From contig NZ_JACB01000014.1 of assembly GCF_000520975.1 (NCBI RefSeq), positions 1 to 64,000 on the forward strand: DNA of 64,000 nucleotides, given 5' to 3'. The number at the start of each line of letters is the position of its first letter. The stretch's first letter is position 1. Made by a program: the position numbers and the translations under genes. Positions 16,867 through 25,249 of the stretch are shown in pieces. The notes beneath the pieces were generated by a model. It was not told the DNA's origin. It was given only the letters and a program-made list of their open reading frames with translations, and searched no databases. The stretch comes from Aquimarina megaterium XH134. Lineage in GTDB: Bacteria; Bacteroidota; Bacteroidia; Flavobacteriales; Flavobacteriaceae.

Positions 16867-17382
16867 CTAAATTTTCTTCATTTGCTGTTTCATCATAGTG
16901 ATCTGATCCTTAAGCATATTGTGTTTATCTAATTTTTTGGCTTCTGTAAGCAACATTTGAGCTTCTCTTTTACGGCGTTTTGTCATTGCAATACCGGCAA
17001 GATTTAATTTTGCCACGGCAAGATCTTGATTCATCGATAATCCGAGTTTTATTGCCTTTTTAAGGTGTTTTTCGGCTTGTGTGATGTTGGTCTGAGATAA
17101 CATAATACCGAGAAGATAATTGTAATACCCTTGTTGTTTTGTAGTAAGAGCACTTTCTGGGTTTTTGATTTTGTCTAACCATTTTCTGGCACCATCAAAA
17201 TCTTGTTTACGTAATCTTAAGAAAGCCAGGAGGATTAATTCGTTTTTAAAATATAAAAAGACGAAAATTGCAGCTAATAAAATAAGCATAATTCCATTAC
17301 CTACATATCCTTCTACTATCTGCCATATTGCTACTCCGGTAACGATTGCTGCGATTACTAATTTTATATTTTTGTTGTACAT
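16867..17382 (-). CDS. membrane-anchored TPR protein
   Basis: A 171-residue protein. Two hydrophobic segments near 7-46 (IKLVIAAIVTGVAIWQI and GIMLILLAAIFVFLYF) are followed by a soluble region with about three TPR-like helical pairs (DFDGARKWLDKI, GYYNYLLGIMLSQ, AEKHLKKAIKLGL). It is probably a protein-protein scaffold at the inner membrane. It starts 8 bases after the stop of the upstream DUF6263 gene, so the two form an operon. Confidence 0.72.
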   Translation of the reverse strand: MYNKNIKLVIAAIVTGVAIWQIVEGYVGNGIMLILLAAIFVFLYFKNELILLAFLRLRKQDFDGARKWLDKIKNPESALTTKQQGYYNYLLGIMLSQTNITQAEKHLKKAIKLGLSMNQDLAVAKLNLAGIAMTKRRKREAQMLLTEAKKLDKHNMLKDQITMMKQQMKKI

Positions 17383-17390
17383 TTTTAACC

Positions 17391-18275
17391 TTATTTTATT
17401 GTTTTGTAGTTATTTTTAAATTTTATTGATGTCGGTATTTTGGTATCTGGCATAGTAGAGATTAGTGTATTTCCTTTGCATATACCTTCTGAGCTTCCTT
17501 CTAGCATAAGCCCCGTTTTATTATTAACTGTGATCATTGCTTTTTGAGAACCAGATACTATTATAGTAGCGCTGGCATTCGTATTTTCCATTTCTATTTC
17601 TGATGTGCCTGCAATTGTAGCACTCTCATCCATAATTGAAGCAATGTTCCATTTATTTTTGCTTTTCATTTTACCGGTATACTCATTTTCCCACTTGTCA
17701 CCCGCAGTACCATTATTATCACCATAGATATATGTCATTTGCTCAAAATTACCTAATAATTGGTTGTCTCCCCATTGTTGATCCAAACTAATGCGAACTT
17801 GTTTTATAGCATTAGGATCTGTAATACCAGCATTTTTAATCATATTATCGATAAGGGCTTCTGTTCCTTCTAAGGCATTAATTTTACCATTTTTTTGCAT
17901 TACCATAGTAACAGGAGAATTGATTAGCCCTTGAAAAATACGTCCCTGTACATCTGTAGAATCTGGCGTTATAGAAGTATCCATATCCATAAGAACCCCT
18001 AGAGAAGGAGAGCTTGTTTTCATTTTTAATGTTTGGTATTTCATTTCTATATAAAACAAGCTGTTTTCTATTTTTGTCACTATAAAAGACATTTCTGCAC
18101 TAATATCATTTGTGATTATTTGTTGCCCTCCAGAAATATCTTGCGTAATTATTTGTTCAGAATCCTGACGAATTGCAAAAGAATCTCCAACATTAAGATT
18201 ATATTGCAAAGCAGTTTGAGAAAAACCAGTAATCGACAGTATCAATACTAGTATAAAAAGGATTGGTTTTTTCAT
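17391..18275 (-). CDS. DUF6263 family secreted protein
   Basis: A 294-residue exported protein. The start at ATG 18275 (MKKPILFILVLILSITGFSQ) is chosen over 18473 because it gives a signal peptide and because the longer form would run over the rpmH promoter. The body has the DUF6263 features YNLNVGDSFAIRQDSEQIITQDI, QKNGKINALEG and DKWENEYTGKMKSKNKW. The role is unknown; the family occurs widely in Flavobacteria as periplasmic or cell-surface proteins. It is cotranscribed with the TPR protein downstream. Confidence 0.8.
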   Translation of the reverse strand: MKKPILFILVLILSITGFSQTALQYNLNVGDSFAIRQDSEQIITQDISGGQQIITNDISAEMSFIVTKIENSLFYIEMKYQTLKMKTSSPSLGVLMDMDTSITPDSTDVQGRIFQGLINSPVTMVMQKNGKINALEGTEALIDNMIKNAGITDPNAIKQVRISLDQQWGDNQLLGNFEQMTYIYGDNNGTAGDKWENEYTGKMKSKNKWNIASIMDESATIAGTSEIEMENTNASATIIVSGSQKAMITVNNKTGLMLEGSSEGICKGNTLISTMPDTKIPTSIKFKNNYKTIK

Positions 18276-18346
18276 AAAAACAGGATTGCGATTTTCTTGT
18301 GCAAAGAAACTAATTTTTTTGGATAAAAAATATTTGATATTTACGT

Positions 18347-18376
18347 TTGTCAAAGTAAAAACTCTTTGTATATTTG
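18347..18376 (+). promoter_or_regulatory. promoter of rpmH
   Basis: TTG at 18347-18349 and TATATTTG at 18369-18376 with a 19-base spacer match the Bacteroidota promoter consensus exactly. The start near 18382 leaves a leader of about 70 bases before rpmH. Confidence 0.75.
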
Positions 18377-18451
18377 CCCGCAGTTTTGGGAAGAAATTCT
18401 CAGAAAAGATCGAATTAGATATTTCAAGAAGATTTATAAAGATATATAGCA

Positions 18452-18610
18452 ATGAAAAGAACGTTTCAACCATCGAAGAGAAAGAGAAAAAACAAACACG
18501 GTTTCAGAGAGCGTATGGCTTCTGCAAATGGTAGAAAGGTGTTGGCTCGTAGAAGAGCAAAAGGAAGAAAGAAGATATCTGTTTCGTCTGAACTAAGACA
18601 TAAGCACTAA
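18452..18610 (+). CDS. rpmH: 50S ribosomal protein L34
   Basis: A 52-residue, very basic protein: [20 protein letters not shown], then [21 protein letters not shown] and a short tail [10 protein letters not shown]. This is the complete L34 pattern. A consensus promoter lies upstream and a terminator-like hairpin at 18637-18667 separates it from carB. In this genome it is not beside dnaA, so it does not mark the origin. Confidence 0.97.
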   Translation: MKRTFQPSKRKRKNKHGFRERMASANGRKVLARRRAKGRKKISVSSELRHKH

Positions 18611-18636
18611 TGATAACGTTCATTAAAAATATTGAA

Positions 18637-18667
18637 GGTGTTACTTTATAGGTAACGCCTTTTTTTA
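18637..18667 (+). terminator. intrinsic terminator after rpmH
   Basis: AGGTGTTAC and GTAACGCCT pair (one G-T wobble) around TTTATAG, followed by seven T residues. It lies 27 bases after the L34 stop codon and 44 bases before the carB start. Confidence 0.8.
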
Positions 18668-18710
18668 TATCTAATACATAATTTTATAGGAAAAGCAATA
18701 CCGTTATTAC

Positions 18711-21563
18711 ATGCCAAAAAGAGAAAAACTAAAGAGTATACTTATTATAGGATCGGGACCAATTGTTATTGGTCAAGCGTGTGAGTTTGATTATTCTGGT
18801 ACACAAGCCCTACGTTCTTTAAGAGAAGATGGGATAGAAACGATTCTGATCAATTCGAATCCAGCTACTATTATGACAGATCCTTCTATGGCGGATCATG
18901 TATACCTAAAACCATTAAATACCAAATCAATAATAGGGATTCTAAAAGAACATCCTCAGATTGATGCTGTATTACCCACAATGGGAGGACAAACTGCTCT
19001 TAACCTTTGTATAGAAGCAGATGAAAAAGGAATATGGAAAGATTTTGATGTAGAGATCATAGGAGTAGATATTGATGCTATAAATATTACTGAGGATAGA
19101 GAGCAATTTAGAGAACTAATGCTTTCTATTGGGATTCCTATGGCTCCTCAGGCAACCGCCAATTCTTACCTAAAAGGAAAAGAGATCGCTCAGGAATTTG
19201 GATTTCCTCTTGTTATTAGAGCATCATATACACTTGGTGGTGCAGGGGCATCTTTTGTTTATAAAGAAGAAGACTTTGATACATTACTTACTCGCGGGTT
19301 AGAAGTTTCTCCGATTCACGAAGTGATGATCGATAAAGCTCTGATTGGGTGGAAAGAATATGAGTTAGAACTGTTAAGAGATAATAATGATAATGTAGTT
19401 ATTATTTGTACTATAGAGAATATGGATCCTATGGGAATCCATACTGGAGATTCGATTACGGTTGCTCCAGCAATGACGTTAAGTGATAAAACTTTTCAGC
19501 GTATGCGTGATATGGCAATCCATATGATGCGTAGTATTGGAGATTTTGCAGGAGGATGTAATGTGCAATTCGCAGTAAGTCCCGATGAAAATGAAGATAT
19601 TATTGCTATCGAGATTAATCCTAGAGTTTCTCGTTCTTCTGCATTGGCATCAAAAGCGACAGGATATCCGATTGCAAAAATAGCTGCAAAACTGGCTATT
19701 GGATATAATCTGGATGAATTAGATAACCAGATTACCCAATCTACTTCGGCTTTATTCGAACCTACATTAGATTATGTAATTGTAAAAATACCACGATGGA
19801 ATTTTGACAAATTCGAAGGGTCTGATCGTACATTAGGGCTTCAGATGAAATCTGTTGGAGAAGTTATGGCAATCGGTAGATCGTTTCAAGAAGCATTACA
19901 TAAAGCTACTCAGTCTTTAGAAATTAAAAGAAACGGACTTGGTGCCGATGGAAAAGGATATAAAGACTATGATCAAATTATAGATAAACTTACCTATGCC
20001 AGTTGGGATCGTGTGTTTGTAATCTATGACGCTATCCAGATGGGAATCCCATTAAGCAGAATACACGAAATCACAAAAATAGATATGTGGTTCCTAAAAC
20101 AATATGAGGAATTATATAATCTTGAAAAAGAAATTTCAACATATACTATTCAATCCCTTACCAAAGAATTAATACTAGAAGCAAAACAAAAAGGTTTTGC
20201 AGATAGACAGATAGCTCATATGGTAGGGTGTTATGAAAGTGAAGTATACAATAAGAGAGATGAATTAGGGATAAAAAGAGTGTATAAATTAGTAGACACC
20301 TGTGCTGCAGAATTTAAAGCTCAAACTCCTTATTTTTATTCAACTTTTGAAGCAGAAATAGAAACACCAGAAGGAGAAATATCGGTCTCTAATGAGAGTG
20401 TTGTTAGTGATAAAAAGAAAATTGTTGTTTTAGGTTCGGGACCTAACAGGATTGGACAAGGAATAGAATTTGATTATTGTTGTGTGCATGGCGTTTTGGC
20501 ATCTGCAGAGTGTGGATATGAAACGATAATGATTAATTGTAATCCAGAAACTGTATCTACTGATTTTGATACTGCAGATAAACTATATTTTGAACCTGTA
20601 TTTTGGGAACATATTTATGATATTATCCGACATGAGAAACCCGAAGGAGTAATTGTTCAACTTGGAGGGCAAACTGCATTAAAACTAGCCGAAAAGCTGG
20701 ATCGCTATGGGATTAAGATTATAGGAACAAGTTACCAATCACTAGATCTTGCTGAAGATAGAGGGCATTTCTCTAAATTGTTACAAGAAAATAATATCCC
20801 ATATCCCGAGTTTGATACTGCAGAAACTGCAGATCAGGCACTTGAGGTGGCAGACCGTTTAGATTTTCCAATTTTGGTGAGACCGTCTTATGTATTAGGA
20901 GGGCAAGGCATGAAGATTGTAATTAATAAGCAGGAACTAGAAGAACATGTGGTCGATTTATTACGTAAAATTCCTAATAATAAATTGCTATTAGATCACT
21001 ATTTGGATGGTGCAATCGAAGCAGAAGCAGATGCAATATGTGATGGTGAAAATGTGTATATCATAGGAATTATGGAGCATATAGAACCATGTGGAATTCA
21101 TTCTGGAGATTCTAATGCTACTTTACCTCCGTTTAATCTTGGAGAATTTGTAATGCAACAGATTAAAGATCATACACATAAAATTGCATTAGCATTAAAC
21201 ACTGTGGGGCTAATAAATATTCAGTTTGCAATCAAAGATGATATGGTATATATCATTGAGGCGAACCCAAGAGCTTCGAGAACAGTACCTTTTATTGCTA
21301 AGGCATACGGAGAACCTTATGTAAATTATGCAACCAAAGTGATGCTGGGAGAAAAGAAAGTGACAGATTTTGACTTTAAACCCCACTTAGAGGGATATGC
21401 CATTAAGCAACCTGTATTCTCTTTCAATAAATTCCCTAATGTTAATAAGAAATTAGGTCCAGAAATGAAAAGTACCGGAGAGAGTATCTTGTTTATTGAT
21501 GATCTTAAAGATGATCAATTTTATGATCTATATTCAAGACGTAAAATGTATTTGAGTAAATAG
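18711..21563 (+). CDS. carB: carbamoyl-phosphate synthase large subunit, no allosteric domain
   Basis: A 950-residue enzyme that makes carbamoyl phosphate for pyrimidine and arginine synthesis, with CarA (not in this window). The two ATP-grasp halves are intact: first half PKREKLKSILIIGSGPIVIGQ, GGQTALN, EINPRVSRSSALASKATGYPIA; second half from about 565 with VVLGSGPNRIGQGIEFDYC, VRPSYVLGGQGM and EANPRASRTVPFIAK. It stops shortly after GPEMKSTGE, where E. coli CarB (1073 residues) continues into the methylglyoxal-synthase-like domain that binds UMP and ornithine. So feedback control must work differently. I believe the short form is usual in Flavobacteriaceae. Confidence 0.95.
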   Translation: MPKREKLKSILIIGSGPIVIGQACEFDYSGTQALRSLREDGIETILINSNPATIMTDPSMADHVYLKPLNTKSIIGILKEHPQIDAVLPTMGGQTALNLCIEADEKGIWKDFDVEIIGVDIDAINITEDREQFRELMLSIGIPMAPQATANSYLKGKEIAQEFGFPLVIRASYTLGGAGASFVYKEEDFDTLLTRGLEVSPIHEVMIDKALIGWKEYELELLRDNNDNVVIICTIENMDPMGIHTGDSITVAPAMTLSDKTFQRMRDMAIHMMRSIGDFAGGCNVQFAVSPDENEDIIAIEINPRVSRSSALASKATGYPIAKIAAKLAIGYNLDELDNQITQSTSALFEPTLDYVIVKIPRWNFDKFEGSDRTLGLQMKSVGEVMAIGRSFQEALHKATQSLEIKRNGLGADGKGYKDYDQIIDKLTYASWDRVFVIYDAIQMGIPLSRIHEITKIDMWFLKQYEELYNLEKEISTYTIQSLTKELILEAKQKGFADRQIAHMVGCYESEVYNKRDELGIKRVYKLVDTCAAEFKAQTPYFYSTFEAEIETPEGEISVSNESVVSDKKKIVVLGSGPNRIGQGIEFDYCCVHGVLASAECGYETIMINCNPETVSTDFDTADKLYFEPVFWEHIYDIIRHEKPEGVIVQLGGQTALKLAEKLDRYGIKIIGTSYQSLDLAEDRGHFSKLLQENNIPYPEFDTAETADQALEVADRLDFPILVRPSYVLGGQGMKIVINKQELEEHVVDLLRKIPNNKLLLDHYLDGAIEAEADAICDGENVYIIGIMEHIEPCGIHSGDSNATLPPFNLGEFVMQQIKDHTHKIALALNTVGLINIQFAIKDDMVYIIEANPRASRTVPFIAKAYGEPYVNYATKVMLGEKKVTDFDFKPHLEGYAIKQPVFSFNKFPNVNKKLGPEMKSTGESILFIDDLKDDQFYDLYSRRKMYLSK

Positions 21564-21585
21564 GATCTTATATATAGAATTTATA

Positions 21586-21621
21586 AAAACCAGATTGTAG
21601 AATATACAATCTGGTTTTTTT
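21586..21621 (+). terminator. intrinsic terminator after carB
   Basis: AAAACCAGATTGTA (21586-21599) pairs perfectly with TACAATCTGGTTTT (21605-21618), followed by T residues. It lies 22 bases after the carB stop codon. Confidence 0.88.
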
Positions 21622-21755
21622 ATTTGTCATATACATTAAAACTGTAGAGTTGTATACATTCAGACCTATTTCTTAGCCTGGTTTTGTGTTTTACTTTTTT
21701 TATTCATGTTCTTTGGTCTAGATAAATAACATAGTACAAATAAAACTTTTATAGC

Positions 21756-21908
21756 ATGAAAAATTTAAATTTCAAAAAATTGGAAAAACAAGAATTACAT
21801 TCTATTATGGGGGGAACAAGGAGAAGAGTAAGAAGAGTGGGAGTAGCATTAAGAAGAAGAAGGAGTAGTGGATTTATGGATGAAAATTCTGAAGAGATTG
21901 ATTTTTAG
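21756..21908 (+). CDS. Arg-rich double-glycine leader peptide
   Basis: A 50-residue peptide. Residues 1-20 (MKNLNFKKLEKQELHSIMGG) form a leader with the L-x-K-x-E-L-x-x-I-x-GG pattern of C39-protease-processed peptides in Bacteroidota. The predicted mature part has nine Arg in its first 16 residues (TRRRVRRVGVALRRRR), then an acidic tail ending in DENSEEIDF. It is followed by its own terminator, which supports a real transcript. No transporter, protease or immunity gene is adjacent. A cationic antimicrobial or signalling peptide is possible but unproven; the acidic tail might neutralise the cationic part before release. Confidence 0.72.
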   Translation: MKNLNFKKLEKQELHSIMGGTRRRVRRVGVALRRRRSSGFMDENSEEIDF

Positions 21909-21936
21909 TGATATAAATTATCGCTAGAAATTAGGG

Positions 21937-21979
21937 AAAGCTATTGTTTGATATGTAGATATTAGGCAATAGCTTTTTT
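21937..21979 (+). terminator. intrinsic terminator after Arg-rich peptide gene
   Basis: AAAGCTATTG (21937-21946) pairs with CAATAGCTTT (21967-21976) around a 20-base loop, followed by further T residues. It lies 29 bases after the peptide's stop codon. Confidence 0.75.
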
Positions 21980-22310
21980 ATTAAATACATCTACTAACTA
22001 AATTCTAATATATGAATATGAATTTTGAAATGCATGATTTTGTTTTTTTATAGATATCTGGATTATGTAAAAATTAATTTTTTTGTTAGAATTTTAGAAA
22101 AAACACACATTTTAGTCCAAAAAGCATAATTTTTTTGATAATAATATTATAGAAATAGCACTAATTCTTATCGAATAAGATTCGTATATATGTTAATTTA
22201 AAGCTAATTATGTGTTAAATATAGTTAAATTGACCTTATTCCCTTTTGGTTTATGATGCCGTTTTTCTGCTGAAATTTCCCCTAAATTGTCGGTTCCAGT
22301 TTTTCGTTTA

Positions 22311-22363
22311 ATCCCTTGATTTTCAATAATGCAACACTGTTGCATTATTGAAAATCAAGGGAT
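22311..22363. repeat. 25-bp perfect inverted repeat with 3-nt loop
   Basis: Arms at 22311-22335 and 22339-22363 are exact reverse complements, separated by ACT. There is no T-run on either side, so it is not a standard terminator. It lies in a 628-base gap between the Arg-rich peptide and the subtilase gene, 66 bases upstream of the subtilase promoter. The perfect arms suggest either recent origin (for example a mobile-element end or replication slippage) or strong selection for a DNA cruciform or RNA hairpin. The rest of the gap (21980-22310 and 22364-22428) shows no gene. Confidence 0.85.
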
Positions 22364-22428
22364 GGTTTATTTAGATTGAAGTTAAATAAATGAAATGTAA
22401 CTATTTGTTTGTTACGTGTTTGCCGTAT

Positions 22429-22457
22429 TTGTTTATTTGAATTTATCTCTACTTTTG
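22429..22457 (+). promoter_or_regulatory. promoter of subtilase gene
   Basis: TTG at 22429-22431 and TACTTTTG at 22450-22457 with an 18-base spacer match the Bacteroidota promoter pattern. Transcription would start near 22463, leaving a leader of about 75 bases. Confidence 0.65.
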
Positions 22458-22537
22458 AATAACAAATTTTAATGAGAGCTCAACATTTTTAATTTAAAAT
22501 CTAGAATTAAAACATTTAATAGAAAAATCAAACAATA

Positions 22538-23755
22538 ATGAAAACTCAACTGAAATTTTTAAGTATACTAACAGTCTTTTCTTTCTTCTTTTATAGTTGT
22601 GAGAAAGACGCCGATGGGGTTACCGATATAGAAACGGGAATAGAAACTACAGAAACTGTAGGAGCAGAACAGGCGATACCTGGAGAATATATCATAATTT
22701 ATAAAGAAGATGAATCTCTATTTGGTAAAAGTGCTGGTATGAAAGCTAAATCCCAGCAAACGTTATCCAAATATGCGATAGCAGAGAATAATATAAAGCA
22801 AATCTACAGCAGTGCTATCCAAGGTTTTCATATAGAAAATTTATCTGAAAAGCAGGTGAGAACACTTAAAAATGACCCAGAAATTGCACATGTACAGCCT
22901 AATTATATCAGAACACTGGATGTTGAAATGGGAAAACCTGTGAGTCAACTTCCTGCAACTGTAGATAATAAAGCAGCGAACAAAGGTTCTTGGTTACCTA
23001 GTGGAGACTTTTTACCATGGGGTATAAATAGAGTAGGTAGATCAAATGGTACTGGTAGAACTTGCTGGATCATTGATAGTGGGATTGCGCCTCATAGTGA
23101 TTTAAACATTGATACTAACCGAAGCAGAAGTTTTGTTGGTGGATCGTGGCAAGATCAAAACGGACACGGAACTCACGTAGCAGGAACAGTTGCTGCAAAA
23201 AATAATGGTTCTGGAGTTATTGGTGTGGCCTATGGCGCTACAGTTGTTTCTGTAAGAGTTTTAAATGCACAGGGTAGTGGTAGTGATGCAGGTATACTTG
23301 GCGGTATAGATTATGTAGCCAGAAATGCAAGAAATGGAGATACCTGGAATTATAGTGTAGGATATAGAAATCGTCATACTAATGTAACTATAGATAATGC
23401 ATTTAGAAATCTGGAAAGAACAACTTACGGGGCTATGGCTGCGGGTAATAGTAATGATGATACACAGTATTATTCACCACAAAGATTACGAACTAGAAAC
23501 TCTTGGAATGTTGGTAATATGACCAGAAATGATGGTCCTGCAGGAACTTCTAATTACGGAAGAAGTGTAGATCGTTGGGCTCCAGGTACGCAAGTATGGT
23601 CTACGTGGTTAAACGGACAATTTAATAGAATCTCTGGTACTTCTATGGCGTCACCACACGTGGCAGGAATATTATTACTAAGAGGTAACAGTACAGGAAC
23701 AGATGGTTCTGTAAGTAAAGGAGGCCACTCGGCTCCTATAGCTACCACAAATTAA
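22538..23755 (+). CDS. S8 subtilisin-like serine protease (proteinase K/aqualysin-like)
   Basis: A 405-residue exported protease. The order is a signal segment with a possible lipobox (FFYSC), an I9 inhibitor propeptide (about 50-125, EYIIIYKEDES...IAHVQPNYIRTL) and the catalytic domain from about 145. The triad is Asp180 (IIDSG), His210 (GHGTHVAGT) and Ser369 (SGTSMASPHVAG). It ends about 35 residues after the catalytic Ser, without the C-terminal sorting domain seen in many secreted Flavobacteria proteases. A consensus promoter and a strong terminator show it is a single-gene unit. Confidence 0.92.
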   Translation: MKTQLKFLSILTVFSFFFYSCEKDADGVTDIETGIETTETVGAEQAIPGEYIIIYKEDESLFGKSAGMKAKSQQTLSKYAIAENNIKQIYSSAIQGFHIENLSEKQVRTLKNDPEIAHVQPNYIRTLDVEMGKPVSQLPATVDNKAANKGSWLPSGDFLPWGINRVGRSNGTGRTCWIIDSGIAPHSDLNIDTNRSRSFVGGSWQDQNGHGTHVAGTVAAKNNGSGVIGVAYGATVVSVRVLNAQGSGSDAGILGGIDYVARNARNGDTWNYSVGYRNRHTNVTIDNAFRNLERTTYGAMAAGNSNDDTQYYSPQRLRTRNSWNVGNMTRNDGPAGTSNYGRSVDRWAPGTQVWSTWLNGQFNRISGTSMASPHVAGILLLRGNSTGTDGSVSKGGHSAPIATTN

Positions 23756-23785
23756 TACGGTAGTTTCATATTTTGAGTATGTATT

Positions 23786-23816
23786 AGAGAGGCTGGGTGA
23801 TTCCAGCCTCTTTTTT
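23786..23816. terminator. bidirectional terminator after subtilase
   Basis: AGAGGCTGG and CCAGCCTCT pair perfectly around GTGATT, followed by six T residues. It lies between convergent genes 22538-23755 and 23841-24221. Confidence 0.85.
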
Positions 23817-23840
23817 GTGTTTTAAGAGAGAGTTACAATG

Positions 23841-24221
23841 TTATTTTTCTAAAAAACCATCAGCTTCCCAATCTAAAATAATATCTATTGTTGCCTGTGG
23901 TAACCTACCTTCTGGAGGCATTACATTAGCTCCTGTTGATTTAACTAAAAGAACAAGATCTCTATTTACTCCAACTATAGTTTCGGTGTAATTGCGCATA
24001 GGAAAAGGAGCTCCGTTTTGTGCAGGAACAGTGTGACAACGTACACATTGAGCATCTATAATTGCCTTAACATCTGCATCATAAGTTGTAATTTTATTCG
24101 GGTTTGGGTTTGTATCGGGATCCGGATTGGGATTAGGTTGCGGGCTATCATCACCACTGCTACAGTTAAAGCAAAGTAAGGTGATGAGCAGTATTGAAAT
24201 TTTTTTGAATATACTTTCCAT
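23841..24221 (-). CDS. c-type cytochrome lipoprotein
   Basis: A 126-residue lipoprotein: signal MESIFKKISILLITLLCFNC with lipobox, then a Pro/Asn-rich linker (PNPNPDPDTNPNPN), then a small class I cytochrome c domain. The heme motif is CVRCH near residue 70 and the likely axial Met is in NVMPPEGRLPQ. A single low-potential or structural heme on a periplasm-facing lipid anchor is implied. Redox partners are unknown; nothing nearby is respiratory. Confidence 0.85.
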   Translation of the reverse strand: MESIFKKISILLITLLCFNCSSGDDSPQPNPNPDPDTNPNPNKITTYDADVKAIIDAQCVRCHTVPAQNGAPFPMRNYTETIVGVNRDLVLLVKSTGANVMPPEGRLPQATIDIILDWEADGFLEK

Positions 24222-24292
24222 AACGGGGGTTTTTGTATGAAATATACAAAGATTTTGCTAATAGATAGTATGATGTAATGATCTTGACTTAA

Positions 24293-24847
24293 TTATAAGT
24301 CGATCTTTACATTATATTGGTCAAGGATTTCCAGATGAGATTCGAGCTCAAATTCTGAATCTTTAAAACGATTACGCCTTGTAACTGCATCTTCTTTACG
24401 TATAATACTTCTTACAAATCGACGTATTGCAGTTTTGTTTTCTAAAATTAACCCTGGTATAGGAACACTTTTACCTTTGTCGTTTTTAGCCACCATAGTA
24501 AAGTAACTCGAATTACAATGTTTTACTTTACCGGTTTGTATGTTTTCTGCCTCGACTCGTACTCCAACAACCATAGAAGTATTGCCTACATGATTTACTG
24601 ATGCTTTAAGCGTTACAAGTTCGCCAACTTCGATAGGTTTTAAGAAATCCACTTTATCTACACTGGCAGTCACGCAATAAGCCTCAGAATGTTTGGAAGC
24701 ACATGCAAAAGCAATTTGATCCATCAAAGACAAGATATAACCACCATGTATTTTTCCACTAAAATTAGAATGAGAGGGAAGCATGAGTTCTGAAATAATT
24801 ACTCTGGATTCTGTATTGGTTTTGTACTTTTTCATTCTATTATTCAT
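24293..24847 (-). CDS. acyl-CoA thioesterase, hotdog fold
   Basis: A 184-residue thioesterase of the YciA/BFIT group that hydrolyses acyl-CoA. SNFSGKIHGGYILSLMDQIAFACASKH carries the hotdog helix and the conserved catalytic region (Asp in LMDQ), and VDKVDFLKPIEVGELVTLKASVNHVGNTSMVVGV is the following sheet. The C-terminus has an extra 40-residue charged tail. Start is ATG 24847, with ATG 24835 possible. Confidence 0.88.
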   Translation of the reverse strand: MNNRMKKYKTNTESRVIISELMLPSHSNFSGKIHGGYILSLMDQIAFACASKHSEAYCVTASVDKVDFLKPIEVGELVTLKASVNHVGNTSMVVGVRVEAENIQTGKVKHCNSSYFTMVAKNDKGKSVPIPGLILENKTAIRRFVRSIIRKEDAVTRRNRFKDSEFELESHLEILDQYNVKIDL

Positions 24848-24878
24848 TTAGTTGATAGTGTATGATGTAAGAACTATA

Positions 24879-25247
24879 CTACTTATTTCTAAAGTGAGGA
24901 GAGTCTTCCTCAACGACATCGATCACAAAATACTTTGTATCTCCAAGCCAGGAAACTTTTGCAAAACGCTCCTTATATTTTAGTTTTACATATCTACCCT
25001 GAAATTTTTCGAGCTTCTTTATAATATCTTCTTTCTGGCTTTCAACAGAAAAACTAAAAATTTGTGCTCCAGAGATCCCCTGACTAATTTCGCCCTCCCA
25101 GGTTTTAAAAACCACACCTTTATTACTAAATTTTATAAGTTCACCACTTCGGGTTCCTTCACTATAAGATGCATAATATATAAATGCATACCATGCAGCA
25201 AAAAGCGTTAAAATTACAATAATGAGTATTGCGAGTATTTTTTTCAT
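24879..25247 (-). CDS. conserved membrane-anchored hypothetical protein
   Basis: A 122-residue protein with one N-terminal membrane segment (KKILAILIIVILTLFAAWYAFIYYA) and a small soluble domain with GELIKFSNKGVVFKTWEGEIS and GRYVKLKYKERFAKVSWLGDTKYFV. Homologues in Flavobacteria are sometimes labelled 6-phosphogluconate dehydrogenase, but nothing in this sequence supports that enzyme. It starts 2 bases after the beta-lactamase-like gene ends, so they share a transcript. Confidence 0.72.
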   Translation of the reverse strand: MKKILAILIIVILTLFAAWYAFIYYASYSEGTRSGELIKFSNKGVVFKTWEGEISQGISGAQIFSFSVESQKEDIIKKLEKFQGRYVKLKYKERFAKVSWLGDTKYFVIDVVEEDSPHFRNK

Positions 25248-25249
25248 AT

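Noticed and set aside
18452..18610. Replication origin next to rpmH
   Set aside because: In some bacteria rpmH lies beside dnaA, but here neither dnaA, rnpA nor DnaA-box clusters are seen; rpmH stands beside carB.
21980..22310. Possible short gene between the Arg-rich peptide and the palindrome
   Set aside because: No frame of useful length with a start and a coding bias was found in the AT-rich stretch.
24879..25247. 6-phosphogluconate dehydrogenase
   Set aside because: This name is attached to similar small proteins in databases, but the 122-residue membrane-anchored sequence has no dinucleotide fold or dehydrogenase motif.
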